Shown here: piece after piece, positions 25,902-35,078 of the stretch
How positions within the stretch are numbered: the first letter of the stretch is position 1
How the letters are laid out: every line of letters starts with the position of its first letter
DNA from: Candidatus Odyssella sp.
GTDB taxonomy: Bacteria; Pseudomonadota; Alphaproteobacteria; Paracaedibacterales; Paracaedibacteraceae
DNA length: 35,078 nucleotides
NCBI GenBank assembly: GCA_020718185.1
Contig: DYSP01000015.1
Location: forward strand, 1 to 35,078
Reading direction: 5' to 3'
Translations under genes and position numbers: made by a program
The notes under the pieces: generated by a model
The model's database searches: none
Told to the model about the DNA's origin: nothing
What the model saw: only the letters and a program-made list of their open reading frames with translations

Positions 25902-27806
25902 CTATTCTGGTTTTTTTGCGTCTTTAATCAATGTATTAATAATGCTTGGATCAAGTAATGTTGATGTATCCCCAAAATTATCTAGTTCACCCGCAGCAAT
26001 TTTGCGTAAAATTCGCCGCATCACTTTGCCTGATCTGGTTTTAGGTAGATTGTCTGTGATTTGAATGTGGTCAATCGTCGCAATAGGGCCAATTTTGGAT
26101 CTTACCCATTGAATAAGGATTTCTTCAATGTTTGCTTGTTGCTGAAGAGAACTCAAAACTACATATGCATAAATTCCCTGACCTTTAATTGTATGAGGCC
26201 ATCCAACAACGGCAGACTCAATCACAGCTTCATGAGCATTGAGCGCGGATTCAATTTCAGCCGTACCAATACGATGCCCAGAAACGTTTAACACATCGTC
26301 TACACGTCCGGTGATCCAATAATAACCATCTGCATCACGAAAACAACCATCGCCAGTTGTGTAAAGACCGGGATACATTGTAAAATACGTTTCAATAAAT
26401 CGTGGTTTATCATTGTATAAGGTGCGCGCTTGCCCTGGCCATGAATCCTTGATCACTAAATTGCCGCTTGCTTCATCTTTTAAAAAATGCCCATCTTGAT
26501 CAACGATTGCGGGTTGAATGCCATAAAAGGGTAAGGTGGCGGATCCGGGCTTTAAAGGGATAATACGAGGCAAAGGTGAAATCATGATTCCGCCTGTTTC
26601 AGTTTGCCACCACGTGTCAACAATGGGACAGGCACCAAACCCAATTTGGTCATGATACCATTGCCATGTTGCAGCATCGATTGGTTCCCCAACTGATCCT
26701 AAAAGTTTTAGTGAATCACGTGTTGTTGTTTTTAAATGTTCTTCACCAAGACGAATAAGAGAACGAAGTGCCGTGGGAGCTGTGTAAAAAATCGTTACTT
26801 TATATTTATCAATAATTTGCCAAAATCTCTCAGGTGTTGGATAGGTCGGAATTCCTTCAAACATTACGGTTGTGGCGCCATTCGCCAACGGACCATAGAT
26901 AATATAGCTATGACCCGTGATCCAACCTACATCTGCCGTGCACCAATAGATATCTGCCGATTCATACCCAAACACATGTTCAAAGGTCATTGCCGCATAG
27001 ACTAAATATCCCCCTGTGGTGTGAAGAACACCTTTCGGTTTACCCGTGGAACCTGATGTGTATAAGGCAAATAATGGATCTTCTGCACCAATAGGTGTTA
27101 CAGGGCAATCAACGGGCTCGTTGCTAAGTAAATCATGATACCATAGATCACGTTGTTCTATCCAAGAGGTTGGAGCCTCAAGGCGTTCAACCACAATAAC
27201 ATTGGTGACAGAATCAACCGTTGCCAAGTCTAAAGCACTGTCGACATTTTCCTTGAAAGGCAAGGTTTTTCCACCACGTAAGGCAACGTTAGATGTGATG
27301 ATAATTTTAGGGCTGCAGTCATCGATACGGCTACTTAAAGCATCTGGTGAAAACCCGCCAAAGACGACACAGTGAACTGCTCCAATCCGTGCACAAGCAA
27401 GCATCGATACAGCGGCTTCAGGAATCATCGGTAAATAAATGACGATTCGATCCCCCTTTTCAACGCCTAAACGTTTTAATGAATTAGCAAGACGGCAAAC
27501 TTCTTGATGTAATTCTTGATAAGTAAGAGTGCGATAGTCTTCAGGATTATCTCCTTCCCAAATGATGGCGGTCTTATTACCAAGCGTTTCTAGATGACGA
27601 TCAAGGCAATTTTCACAGGCATTTAAAAGGCCATCTTCATACCAGCGAATAGAAAAATCAGCTGCATCAAAAGAGGTGTTTTTAACTTTGGTATAAGGTT
27701 TGATCCATGAAAGACGTAACCCCTCTTCACCCCAAAATTTTTCAGGATTATTGATGGATAAATCATAAGATTTTTTATAGTCGGCCAAAGTTCTTACTTG
27801 CTGCAT
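25902..27806 (-). CDS. acs: acetyl-CoA synthetase
   Basis: Acs converts acetate, ATP and CoA to acetyl-CoA through an acetyl-adenylate. The 634-aa protein has the AMP-binding P-loop [11 protein letters not shown] (249-259), the [10 protein letters not shown] motif, the hinge [22 protein letters not shown], and [11 protein letters not shown] with the lysine that is acetylated in homologues. I start at the ATG at 27806, 7 nt after an AGGA site; an ATG two codons earlier lies too close to it. It may use host-derived acetate. It lies downstream of regA on the same strand but is separated from it by about 90 nt. Confidence 0.96.
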   Translation of the reverse strand: MQQVRTLADYKKSYDLSINNPEKFWGEEGLRLSWIKPYTKVKNTSFDAADFSIRWYEDGLLNACENCLDRHLETLGNKTAIIWEGDNPEDYRTLTYQELHQEVCRLANSLKRLGVEKGDRIVIYLPMIPEAAVSMLACARIGAVHCVVFGGFSPDALSSRIDDCSPKIIITSNVALRGGKTLPFKENVDSALDLATVDSVTNVIVVERLEAPTSWIEQRDLWYHDLLSNEPVDCPVTPIGAEDPLFALYTSGSTGKPKGVLHTTGGYLVYAAMTFEHVFGYESADIYWCTADVGWITGHSYIIYGPLANGATTVMFEGIPTYPTPERFWQIIDKYKVTIFYTAPTALRSLIRLGEEHLKTTTRDSLKLLGSVGEPIDAATWQWYHDQIGFGACPIVDTWWQTETGGIMISPLPRIIPLKPGSATLPFYGIQPAIVDQDGHFLKDEASGNLVIKDSWPGQARTLYNDKPRFIETYFTMYPGLYTTGDGCFRDADGYYWITGRVDDVLNVSGHRIGTAEIESALNAHEAVIESAVVGWPHTIKGQGIYAYVVLSSLQQQANIEEILIQWVRSKIGPIATIDHIQITDNLPKTRSGKVMRRILRKIAAGELDNFGDTSTLLDPSIINTLIKDAKKPE

Positions 27807-27899
27807 GATCATTTCCTAAGTATCTCTTTATGGTTACCCATAATTGGGACAAAATTTGAATAAACAAGCAAGTAAATTATTTAAGGCCTCATCATATTG

Positions 27900-28448
27900 C
27901 TAACCGCGGGGAGCATGTTTAGCAAGAATTCGCTGCAAAGTGCGCCGGTGCATTTTTAAGCGTCGGGCTGTTTCTGACACATTGTTTTGGCATTCGGCAA
28001 ACACGCGTTGTATATGTTCCCATTTGACTCGGTCAGGCGACATTGGATTTGCGAGGGGTGGCGGGGGATTGTCGCCTCGATTCAATAAAGCGCGGGCAAT
28101 TTCGTCAGCGTCAGCTGGTTTAGGAAGATAATCAACAGCACCGTGCTTAATGGCAGCCACTGCCGTTGCGATGTTACCATAACCGGTTAAAATGATAATA
28201 CGAGTGTTAGGGTTGCTTTTTTTGATATCATCAACTAAATCGAGGCCATACCCATCTGTAAGTTTAAGATCTAAAATCGCATAGTCAAACTGATGTTGCT
28301 TTAGCTGTAAACGGCTTTGCGCCAGACTATCAGTTGTAATGGCTTCAAATCCTTTTTTCATCATAATCCGTGCCAGACGTTCGCGTAAAGGAAGATCATC
28401 ATCAACAATAAGTAACCGATTATGACCGATTAGTGGGTGTTCAGACAT
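27900..28448 (-). CDS. regA: redox response regulator RegA (ActR/PrrA)
   Basis: RegA is the response regulator of the RegB/RegA redox system, which in alphaproteobacteria controls respiration, energy and carbon metabolism. From the ATG at 28448 the protein is 182 aa, the usual length. The receiver domain has Asp16-18, phospho-acceptor Asp60 and Lys110. The hallmark polyproline linker (PPPP, 128-131) follows, then the Fis-type HTH ending with MHRRTLQRILAKHAPRG, almost invariant in the family. A longer in-frame extension to 28625 lies inside regB and is not real. The start overlaps the regB stop by 8 nt, so the pair is translationally coupled. Confidence 0.95.
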   Translation of the reverse strand: MSEHPLIGHNRLLIVDDDLPLRERLARIMMKKGFEAITTDSLAQSRLQLKQHQFDYAILDLKLTDGYGLDLVDDIKKSNPNTRIIILTGYGNIATAVAAIKHGAVDYLPKPADADEIARALLNRGDNPPPPLANPMSPDRVKWEHIQRVFAECQNNVSETARRLKMHRRTLQRILAKHAPRG

Positions 28449-29700
28449 GTTGATTTTCCTTACTAACGGTTTTGCGACGCAATTGAATATGACAGTGCGC
28501 CCCCTTTTTATTTTTAAAATAGAGAGTTCCATCAATTTTTTCCAGCAATGTTTGTGCGATAAAAAGTCCCAGCCCCAAATGATATTTTGCATCATCAGAA
28601 GAGCGTCCTGACACATATGGTTCACCTAATTGATCTAAAATTGAATCAGGATACCCAGAGCCATCATCGTTGACAACGATATGAATCATTTCTTCATCCC
28701 AACTAAGGGTAATGTGAAGGATGGATTTAGCAAAGTGCCATCCATTTTGTAAGATGTTATTGAGACCGTGGATAAGTTCTGGTGTTAGGTGTAAAGTGGG
28801 TTCTTTGCCTTGCGAAATAACCTTGATTTGTAAGATCTTAGCAGGATTAGGTGGTAATCTGGCAATGATTAATTGTAAAGTTGCTTGCAGGGCTAAAATC
28901 TCATAAGGAAGGGTTTTTTCACCAGCGAAATTTTTGGCCAGTTCTTCTAAGATATGGCGGCAACGATTAAGTTGTTCCTTAATTAATGTCAGATCTGCTT
29001 GATGGGAAGGATTGATGATTTCATCGTGTAGATCGTTCGTGATCAACGTAATTGTGGTAAGGGGACTGCCAAGTTCATGGGCAGCAGCAGCAGCCAAAGC
29101 CCCAAGAGAGGCAAGTCGTTGTTCGCGAGCCAAAGCTAGAGTGCTAGCATGCAAGGCATTGACAAGACGGCGACCTTCTTTGGCAACACTTTCAACGTAA
29201 AGCGCAATAAAGATAATGGCTGTTGCCAGCGCAATGCCTGATCCAATTTTAAGTGCGAGTGGTAATTCAAGACCATATGTTTCCCATGGCAAAGGGTAGG
29301 GAGATAAAGCAAGGATGACGATAGCACCAAGAGCACAGGCACATAAAAAAAGGGATCGTTTTGCGGGTAAAAACCCAGCCGCGATGACCACCGGAGCCAA
29401 AAGCAACACACCAAAAGGATTGTTAAGGCCGCCTGAAAGATACAAAATTGTTGTCAGCTGTCCTAAGTCATAAAGCAAATAAGCGGCAACGTGTCGCTGG
29501 GGAATAAGGTTGCCTTTTGTGCGAATAAGGGAAAATATAGCATTGACAATGAAAGACAACAACATAACAATGCTGAGTTTTTGAAGAGGTAATTCAAATT
29601 TAAAGCCATAATAAATAATCAAAATAGTTAGCAGTTGACCAGCAACTGCAATCCACCGAAGGGTGATTAAAAGCTGAATAGGAATTGCACTGAAATTCAT
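28441..29700 (-). CDS. regB: redox sensor histidine kinase RegB (ActS/PrrB)
   Basis: This 419-aa membrane sensor kinase has about six spans in residues 10-170. The ubiquinone-site motif GGLNNPF (90-96) lies between spans. The phospho-accepting His208 sits in AAAAHELGSPLTTI, and the conserved redox-active cysteine is probably Cys247 (LNRCRHIL). The ATPase domain has an N-box (about 312), DDGSGYP and GLGLFIAQ. All the features RegB uses to read quinone and thiol redox state are kept. It is cotranscribed with regA and divergent from senC, the classic arrangement of this regulon. Confidence 0.95.
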   Translation of the reverse strand: MNFSAIPIQLLITLRWIAVAGQLLTILIIYYGFKFELPLQKLSIVMLLSFIVNAIFSLIRTKGNLIPQRHVAAYLLYDLGQLTTILYLSGGLNNPFGVLLLAPVVIAAGFLPAKRSLFLCACALGAIVILALSPYPLPWETYGLELPLALKIGSGIALATAIIFIALYVESVAKEGRRLVNALHASTLALAREQRLASLGALAAAAAHELGSPLTTITLITNDLHDEIINPSHQADLTLIKEQLNRCRHILEELAKNFAGEKTLPYEILALQATLQLIIARLPPNPAKILQIKVISQGKEPTLHLTPELIHGLNNILQNGWHFAKSILHITLSWDEEMIHIVVNDDGSGYPDSILDQLGEPYVSGRSSDDAKYHLGLGLFIAQTLLEKIDGTLYFKNKKGAHCHIQLRRKTVSKENQHV

Positions 29701-29759
29701 GATAATAATGACCTTAAGGGATGCTTAAAAAACAATACTTAATTACAGAGAGTAAAGCG

Positions 29760-30389
29760 ATGACTTTTAGATATATTCGATTGGGAATTTTAGGCCTGGC
29801 TTTAGGAATTGGGGTGTTAGGGATACTAACCTATTACGTTAAGGTAACACCTAAGAGTTATGTTAGCTCGCCAACAGCCAAGACATTGCCTAATTTAGGT
29901 GGGCCATTTCAACTGACAGATCAGTTTGGGAAAATCCGCACGAATGAAGACTTTAAGGGAAAAATAATGCTGCTTTATTTTGGGTACACATTTTGTCCAG
30001 ATGTTTGTCCGTTGGGGCTGCAAAATATTACCGCTGGGCTTCACCAATTAGGACGGGATATTGAACAAGTGGTTCCGATCTTTATTACTATTGATCCCGA
30101 ACGGGACACAGTTGAAGATCTAAAAATTTATGCACAAAACTGGCATTCTTCTTTTGTGATGTTAACGGGACAGAAAAGTGATTTGGATCCCGTTTTAAAG
30201 GCTTACAAAGTGTACGCGGTGAAAGCAAAACCAGATGGCACCATGGCTGATTATTTGATGGATCATAGTGCGTTGGTATATGTGGTTGATGGTACGGGGA
30301 AACTTGTGGACTATTTTCCGCATACGACTGAGCCAAATGAAATTGCAAAAGTCATTCAAAAACATATTCAATTATTTAAAAATAGGTGA
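29760..30389 (+). CDS. senC: SCO1/SenC copper chaperone for cytochrome oxidase
   Basis: This 209-aa membrane-anchored thioredoxin-fold protein inserts copper into cytochrome c oxidase. An N-terminal anchor (about 7-27) is followed by the copper site CPDVC (Cys79, Cys83) and the conserved distal His169 (YLMDHSALVYVVD). I start at the ATG at 29760; an upstream ATG at 29721 has its AAGGG directly abutting and is less likely. It is divergent from regB, as in other alphaproteobacteria where senC/prrC is part of the reg locus. It implies an aerobic Cu-oxidase in this organism. Confidence 0.93.
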   Translation: MTFRYIRLGILGLALGIGVLGILTYYVKVTPKSYVSSPTAKTLPNLGGPFQLTDQFGKIRTNEDFKGKIMLLYFGYTFCPDVCPLGLQNITAGLHQLGRDIEQVVPIFITIDPERDTVEDLKIYAQNWHSSFVMLTGQKSDLDPVLKAYKVYAVKAKPDGTMADYLMDHSALVYVVDGTGKLVDYFPHTTEPNEIAKVIQKHIQLFKNR

Positions 30390-30521
30390 TTAAAAACCTT
30401 TATAAAAACGATACACTTACTTTGCGAAATTCATAAGATCTTACAAAATAAAGTTTGATTAATAGTTTCTTTATGAATAAGCGTTACAATAAATGCTTAC
30501 CTTATAAAAAGGATCTATCGG

Positions 30522-30920
30522 ATGAAAATTTTGTCTACGTTTTCAGTTGTTATACTAAGTCAAATTGCTATAAGTGGTAATCTAGTATGGGCTGCTGAAG
30601 CTCCAACCGCGCCGTCCGCTGCTACAGAGACCGCACCGAGAGAAGAAAAAAAAGCAAGAATTCCTACAGCCATTACTCAACTCACTTTACCTAATACGTT
30701 AACAATAGAAGGTGAAACATATTATAAGCATGTTTCAGCAAAACATAAGGTTATTTCCTATATGCGAGGTTCACCAACAATTCCAGATAAGAATTTATTA
30801 CATTACACTTTCCATCCCCTCATTGCGAAGGGAGTCCTTAATTTTCATATAACGCCTGCGGGTAAACCGCCACATAAACATATATATTTCAATTACACAA
30901 TAGGTTCTGCTAGTGATTAG
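30522..30920 (+). CDS. small secreted protein of unknown function
   Basis: I do not recognise this 132-aa protein. It has a signal peptide (cleavage about VWA-AE, residue 25) and an Ala/Pro/Thr/Glu-rich low-complexity stretch (26-45). A roughly 85-residue domain follows that looks beta-rich, with several His and Tyr (HYTFHPLIAKGVLNF, KPPHKHIYFNY). There are no cysteines. An AAGGAT site precedes the ATG. It appears to be monocistronic, between senC and the flagellar genes. It should lie in the periplasm or outside the cell. Confidence 0.65.
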   Translation: MKILSTFSVVILSQIAISGNLVWAAEAPTAPSAATETAPREEKKARIPTAITQLTLPNTLTIEGETYYKHVSAKHKVISYMRGSPTIPDKNLLHYTFHPLIAKGVLNFHITPAGKPPHKHIYFNYTIGSASD

Positions 30921-31057
30921 CCAACATATAGTAGACGATTCCCAGTAAGAGCAACCTTAAGTGCCCCCTAGAAAGATCACTTGATAGGCTTGCAAAACTA
31001 TTTATAGCTACTTTAAAGGAACAAAAAGCATTTTAGGCATATCTTTTATAAATCTTT

Positions 31058-31080
31058 GATGATGTCTTCGTGACATCATC
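31058..31080. other. 9-bp perfect hairpin downstream of fliS
   Basis: GATGATGTC and GACATCATC pair around a TTCGT loop. It lies about 60 nt past the fliS end and could stop the flagellar transcript, but there is no strong T run on either side. Confidence 0.4.
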
Positions 31081-31138
31081 ATTTCAAAATATCTCATTAT
31101 GCAATGGTCGCATTTTTATAATAGCAATTTTTATAATT

Positions 31139-31602
31139 TTACATATCTAGCTGAAAAGGTTGTGGCGTATGAACATAAGGAGTTGTCGGCAATGTCTCTG
31201 TTGAAACAGATTCCATAACAGATGCTGCCGGAGCCTTGTCTGCATCTCGCCACACCCCTGCTATTCCTTGGATGCATATTTGTAGTTTTTCACACAATTT
31301 GGCATCATTCCTATTATTGACTTCAAACAACCCAGCCACCATTTTGTCAAAAAAACTGGCTAATTTTTTTGCATGCTCAGAGCTAGTCTGGTCAATATTA
31401 TTGCTAATGGTCATGATGATTACAACAGCTTGGTCAATATTGACAAAACGCTCTTCGATCTTATTATCATGAATAGCTTGTATAGCTTTACCCACCAGCC
31501 TGACACAATAATCAAGCAACAAAGCAACAAAGCAACTTGACCAACTTGAGTCGCTGAAATAGCTTCGATGCGTTGATAGCGTTGGGTTTGGTTTAACTTC
31601 AT
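31139..31602 (-). pseudogene. fliS: fliS, flagellar export chaperone, frameshifted by an extra 8-bp repeat unit
   Basis: FliS binds flagellin C-termini before export. The start (ATG at 31602, AAGGGA site upstream) encodes MKLNQTQRYQRIEAISATQV, a normal FliS opening. The frame then runs into CCLIIVSG and a different frame carries the rest (LLDYCVRLVGKAIQ onward to 31139). The break lies in three copies of AAGCAACA (31514-31536, plus strand). Removing one 8-bp unit restores a continuous 151-aa FliS (456 coding nt) reading QVALLLDYCVRL. The Tyr-to-Asp spacing is then the same 19 residues that I recall for Bacillus FliS. So the gene is off in this sequence, either decayed or switchable by slippage. 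It lies 17 nt after fliD. Confidence 0.85.
31514..31536. repeat. 8-bp tandem repeat inside fliS (AAGCAACA x 2.9)
   Basis: There are two exact AAGCAACA units and a third lacking its last base. The unit length is not a multiple of three, so gain or loss of one unit switches the reading frame. Two units would give an intact FliS; this sequence has three. Confidence 0.9.
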
Positions 31603-31619
31603 GTTGATCCCTTTCAAGA

Positions 31620-33793
31620 TTATCTTTTGTTAGCAGCTGGGAAGCCGTCGAGTAACATTTTAACTGTGTTATATTTTTCCTGAGCCATAGAAACTCTACT
31701 AAAAGAAGCTTCAAAAGAAGCCATTTGTTTATTGATAGTTTGTTCCATTTTTTTTATTTTTTCTGTTTCGTCTTGGTTTTTTTGCTTAATTTTTTCAATT
31801 GCTTGCAATAGTGGGCCATCGATATTAAAGGGTGGTAAAAGCTTCTTATCTGGGTTCATGTTAGGATCAACGGCATGAGTAATAGCTCCATTAACTTTTG
31901 CCATAATCCCGGGGGTAATATTATATGTTGTCGAAACGGAGGTATTATTGGCCAGCGGTTTATTGTATTGGAACTTAAATTTATCCAAACAATTATGCAC
32001 TCCTTTAAATTCAACTGTAGGGCGACCGCCTGCAACAGAAACATTGCCCACGTAAGTAAAGCCATTCACAAGAGCCGTTGCAGTTAAAACACCATTGCTA
32101 TCATTCGCTATTGTTATAGTCATATCTTGTCCGACAAAGTCAGCGTCAAGAACAAATGGTGAATCAATGATGGCAAAATCTGCATTAGTATTCTTTACAG
32201 TATTGCCAAATAAACTAACCAATTCATCAATTTGACCATTAAGGGCTTTTGTCCATCTTTCTTCCCCACCTTTAGGATCTAATCTTAAAGATCCATCTGC
32301 TTTGCCAATTTTACCATCTGTACTATAACTCGTCAGGTTAAGCTGTAGACCAATTGACATTAAGCTATTTAGTGAACTTCCTGTTGATCCAGAACTTGGG
32401 GCACACATGTTTTTTTGTAACTCTTTCATAAATTGAGTCACATACTTAACATCTGTTAACAAAGCTTCTTCTTCTGGGCCTGAAAAATCTGACTTCATTG
32501 CTGTTTGTTTGTTGTAAAATGTATTCAAATCATTATAAACATTAATGAAATTATCAAGGCCTTCCATGATAGACTGCTTGTCTTCTGTCACATTTACGGT
32601 GATTGTTGTGGTGGTATTTGCATTTTGCAAATTAAATGTAATACCTTTCACTACATTGTAAATTGAATTGCTAGCCCGTTGATAATCTGTTCCATCAACA
32701 TTTATCTTTGCCAACATTCCTTGATAATCTTTGATAGGCGCCGTAAAGAATTAAGAACCGTTGCGGTTGACCCAGAAAAATTTAAAGCTTGTGTTGGATC
32801 TGTTGTGACTAACTTTAAGCTATATCCTGAAGGAGGTGTTGAAGAAAGTGCGTTTGGGGGATAGATTGGCATCAGAGAAGCAGCAACATTCGTTGTTAAT
32901 GTATCCGTATTTATCTGATTCACCACATCTTGCAAGCTACACCCAGTTAGGTTTACAGAAACAGGTGTACCAGCCCCTGCTGCTACAACTAAATTTCCGT
33001 TAAGGTTAAGATTTGCATTGATATCTGTTGCAATTGACCCTGAAGTTAGTCTTACCGCCTGCGTTGGCAATAAATTTAATTCTTGCAAGACACTTCCTGT
33101 TGTATCTTGTAAAACAAGAGGCGTACTTAATTGTTTTGTTTGTAGACGAAGTTCATAAGTGGATGTTGAGCCAAAATTAATAACATTGTAACTTGCTGTA
33201 ACCTTGCTTTGCCCGGAAGCATTATTAATAGCAGCTGTTAAACTATCTAACGTCATATCTGGTGTTACAGTAATAGCTGTAGCGGTTCCTTGACTTGTCG
33301 TCCCTATATTAAAAACACCATTTAATCCTAAGGGCGTTGTTAAATTAGTGGTAGTTATTTGGGTGCTATAGCTATCTGCACTGGCAATTTGATTAACTTT
33401 CATGTTGGAAGAACCTCTTTTGGCAGATGCATAAATGTCCATTCCTAAAAGGTTATTGGCGGGAATAGAATTATTAGAAGAATAACTAAATGTCTTTTTT
33501 TCCATTAAATTAGGTGTTGATCCATTTTGTCCATTCAAATTATTTGTCAAACTGGCTGTGGCTGTGTTTAAAGTTAAAACTTTGGCTTTAAAATCTTCGA
33601 GAGCGGCAATTTTTTTATTGTTAAGTTTTACGGTATCTGTATGTTTTTTCAAAGGCGCCATTTTAGCAGCGCGCATATCTTGAAATAATTCACCAAGGTC
33701 GATCCCTTCGACTTTTTGTGCAATCTTTGTGCGGCCTGTTTGATCAACCGTTACTTTCCCAAAACTAATTCCATTTTCTCCGACGCCAGCCAT
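31620..33793 (-). pseudogene. fliD: fliD, flagellar hook-associated cap protein, broken by a -1 frameshift
   Basis: FliD caps the filament and helps flagellin polymerise. The N-terminal half (ATG at 33793, 363 aa) has the FliD_N helical start and ends artificially in 15 or so off-frame residues with a stop at 32702. The C-terminal half continues in another frame: GAPIKDYQGMLAKINVDGTDYQR is the usual FliD junction, and coiled-coil helices run to 31620. The break lies at 32737-32746 (GGCGCCGTAA on the plus strand). One extra base there would give a single frame (2174 + 1 nt = 725 codons, 724 aa). It is a true mutation or a sequencing error. AAAGGA lies upstream of the start, and fliS follows after 17 nt. 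Confidence 0.85.
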
Positions 33794-33818
33794 TGCCTTA
33801 TTCCTTTATCGATTTAAC

Positions 33819-33857
33819 AAAGAATAGCCCAAGGGGTTGCCCCTTGAGCTATTCTTT
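33819..33857 (-). terminator. terminator hairpin between flagellin and fliD
   Basis: A long stem (33819-33836 with 33840-33857, one mismatch) closes on a TTG loop, six nt after the flagellin stop on the minus strand. A short TTTGTTAAAT run follows on that strand. It would separate abundant flagellin mRNA from fliD. Confidence 0.8.
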
Positions 33858-33862
33858 AGTGT

Positions 33863-35078
33863 TTAACGCATACTTTGGATCATTTGGACCATGTTAGATT
33901 GGTTGCTTAGAGCTTGAGTAAACGTTGATTGCGCAACTTGAGCTAAACTTTTAAAAGTTTGTAAGTCTTGCATCGCAGACGGAATATCTGTGTCTACGAA
34001 AGTTGACATTGCAGCTTGAGTGTTTTCAATATTGATACGAAGAGTATCTGTCATGAAGTTAAACTGAATCGCTGCACCACCAATAGCACCAATTTGAGTG
34101 TTCAATTGTTGCTGAGCCAAGGTAATTGCTGCACCAGCTAGTACTGCATTCTCTTTTGTTAAAACGTTTAAACCAGTGAGTCCCAAAGCAGCTGTTGTTG
34201 CTCCATTGAAAGTCACAGACAAAACGTCACTTGCTTTTTCAGCAAACTGGAATGACTGAGTAACAGATGTACCTGCAGCCACACTATAAATGTTTTGCGC
34301 AACAGAAGCAGCACCGTTAAAAGCAGCCAATGCTAGTGTCGCACCATTGTTAAATGTAACAGATTCAGTTAAAGCACCACCTGGCACAACACTTGTTGTA
34401 TATTGTTCAAGGCCATTCGTAATTTTAAATGTACCTTGACCACCATTCACTGTATAGCTAAGCGCCCAAGCACCGGCTTTTGTACCTGCACCTGCTGTTA
34501 ATGTAACGCCCGCCATACCGCCAGCTGTTGTGCTAATAGATGAGAAAGAACCAGCATTACCTGTTGTAATACCTAGCTGTGTTTCTAAATCTGTTTGAAC
34601 AGCAGCAGCACCCGCAAAGGCACCCGTTGTGGTTAAAGCAATGATGTTTCCTGAGTCAGTTGTGCTTTGTAATAACAATAGTGATGCAGCACCGCCCGTA
34701 GTCGTCCCTTTAAAAGCTTGACCACCAACAGTAATGGAAACTTCATACATTGCACCGTTCATTTTACCGGAAGCTTCTGTTGCAACTCCATTAATATATC
34801 CTTGCGTGGAAGCAGCTGTAAAAGCTGCACCCAAAGCTCCAAAGTATGTTCCAGCACCAGCTGCTCCACCCACAACTGTTGGCGCAGCAACAGCAGCAGC
34901 TTGAGGAGTTACCGCACCTGCTCCACCATTCAAAAGAGAAGCGCCGCCCCAACGAGCATTGTCAGCATTCAAGTTAATTTGAGTAAGAAGAGCCTGAAAT
35001 TCAGCATCCATCATTTGACGTTGAGATATACTGCCCCTAGTTTGAAAAAAGGTTGAATTAAGAGAGTCTTTTTGTTGA
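33863..35078 (-). CDS. fliC: flagellin, 5' part outside the window
   Basis: This is flagellin, the filament subunit. The open frame continues through the window edge: codons before the internal Met at 35014 read ...GSISQRQMMDAEFQALLTQI, the conserved helix of the N-terminal D1 domain. The true start is therefore beyond 35078. The middle is a Gly/Ala/Thr/Val-rich variable domain. The C-terminal D1/D0 helices are typical (LAQQQLNTQIGAIGG, NIENTQAAMSTFVDTDIPSAM, ending SNQSNMVQMIQSMR). No frameshift is seen in the visible 405 codons, unlike fliD and fliS. Confidence 0.92.
   Translation of the reverse strand, partial: QQKDSLNSTFFQTRGSISQRQMMDAEFQALLTQINLNADNARWGGASLLNGGAGAVTPQAAAVAAPTVVGGAAGAGTYFGALGAAFTAASTQGYINGVATEASGKMNGAMYEVSITVGGQAFKGTTTGGAASLLLLQSTTDSGNIIALTTTGAFAGAAAVQTDLETQLGITTGNAGSFSSISTTAGGMAGVTLTAGAGTKAGAWALSYTVNGGQGTFKITNGLEQYTTSVVPGGALTESVTFNNGATLALAAFNGAASVAQNIYSVAAGTSVTQSFQFAEKASDVLSVTFNGATTAALGLTGLNVLTKENAVLAGAAITLAQQQLNTQIGAIGGAAIQFNFMTDTLRINIENTQAAMSTFVDTDIPSAMQDLQTFKSLAQVAQSTFTQALSNQSNMVQMIQSMR

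Noticed and set aside
28449-28625. N-terminal extension of regA
   Set aside because: It lies wholly inside regB in another frame. The ATG at 28448 gives the canonical RegA length.
31139-31714. 191-aa frame read as an independent gene
   Set aside because: Its N-terminal part overlaps the end of fliD in another frame. Only the portion after the 8-bp repeat makes sense, as the C-terminal part of fliS.
32737-32746. Programmed ribosomal frameshift in fliD
   Set aside because: No slippery heptamer or downstream structure is apparent at the junction, so a simple indel or sequencing error is more likely.
32702-33793. 363-aa FliD taken as complete
   Set aside because: It lacks the C-terminal half, which continues in another frame immediately after. 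Its last 15 or so residues are off-frame.

Overview
The window is a piece of an AT-rich bacterial chromosome, most likely from an alphaproteobacterium with a host-associated, probably intracellular, lifestyle (for example a Holosporales-like endosymbiont of protists; this is an inference). The alphaproteobacterial hint comes from the redox two-component pair RegB/RegA next to a SenC/Sco protein. RegB carries the GGxxNPF quinone-site motif, and RegA has a proline linker and a Fis-type helix-turn-helix. The host-associated hint comes from several signal-peptide proteins that look as if they act on eukaryotic targets. I saw no rRNA, tRNA, CRISPR array, insertion sequence or prophage.

Layout. 1-4.9 kb: typA (+) and dnaB (-) converge on two hairpin terminators, followed by a secreted Cys-repeat protein of unknown function. 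5-6.9 kb (-): alanine dehydrogenase and a secreted protein with a minimal kinase signature that stops at the DFG position. 7-15.3 kb: part of a type VI secretion (T6SS) locus, with a PAAR-like DUF4280 protein and tssA on the minus strand, divergent from overlapping tssK-tssL-tssM on the plus strand. 15.5-18.2 kb (+): alr, mlaE, mlaF. 18.2-20 kb (-): an MHS-type transporter and a GyrI-like ligand-binding protein. 20.1-22.2 kb: a signal-peptide PTP/phytase-like phosphatase and a convergent group 4 glycosyltransferase. 22.2-22.7 kb: a gene-free stretch of nested inverted repeats. 22.7-24.9 kb (+): nnrD and a TrmA/RlmD-family RNA methyltransferase. 24.9-25.8 kb (+): a secreted protein with a Cys-rich head, a hexaproline tract and four tandem WH2-like actin-binding motifs plus one degenerate copy. 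25.9-30.4 kb: acs, regA, regB (-) and senC (+). 30.5-30.9 kb: a small secreted unknown. 31.1-35.1 kb (-): flagellin (running off the window edge), fliD and fliS.

Most notable points. First, the WH2-repeat protein is a strong candidate for a previously undescribed bacterial actin-binding or actin-nucleating effector. It has two 84-bp coding repeats that differ at one base. Second, two other signal-peptide proteins, the minimal kinase-like protein and the PTP-like inositol-phosphatase-like protein, together with the T6SS genes, suggest a host-manipulation toolkit. Third, fliD and fliS are both broken by small indels. In fliS the frame is lost by one extra unit of an 8-bp tandem repeat, which could be decay or a phase-variable switch; fliD looks like a 1-nt deletion. 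Flagellin itself reads open to the window edge.

All functional names come from reading motifs in the translated sequence. No database search was possible.
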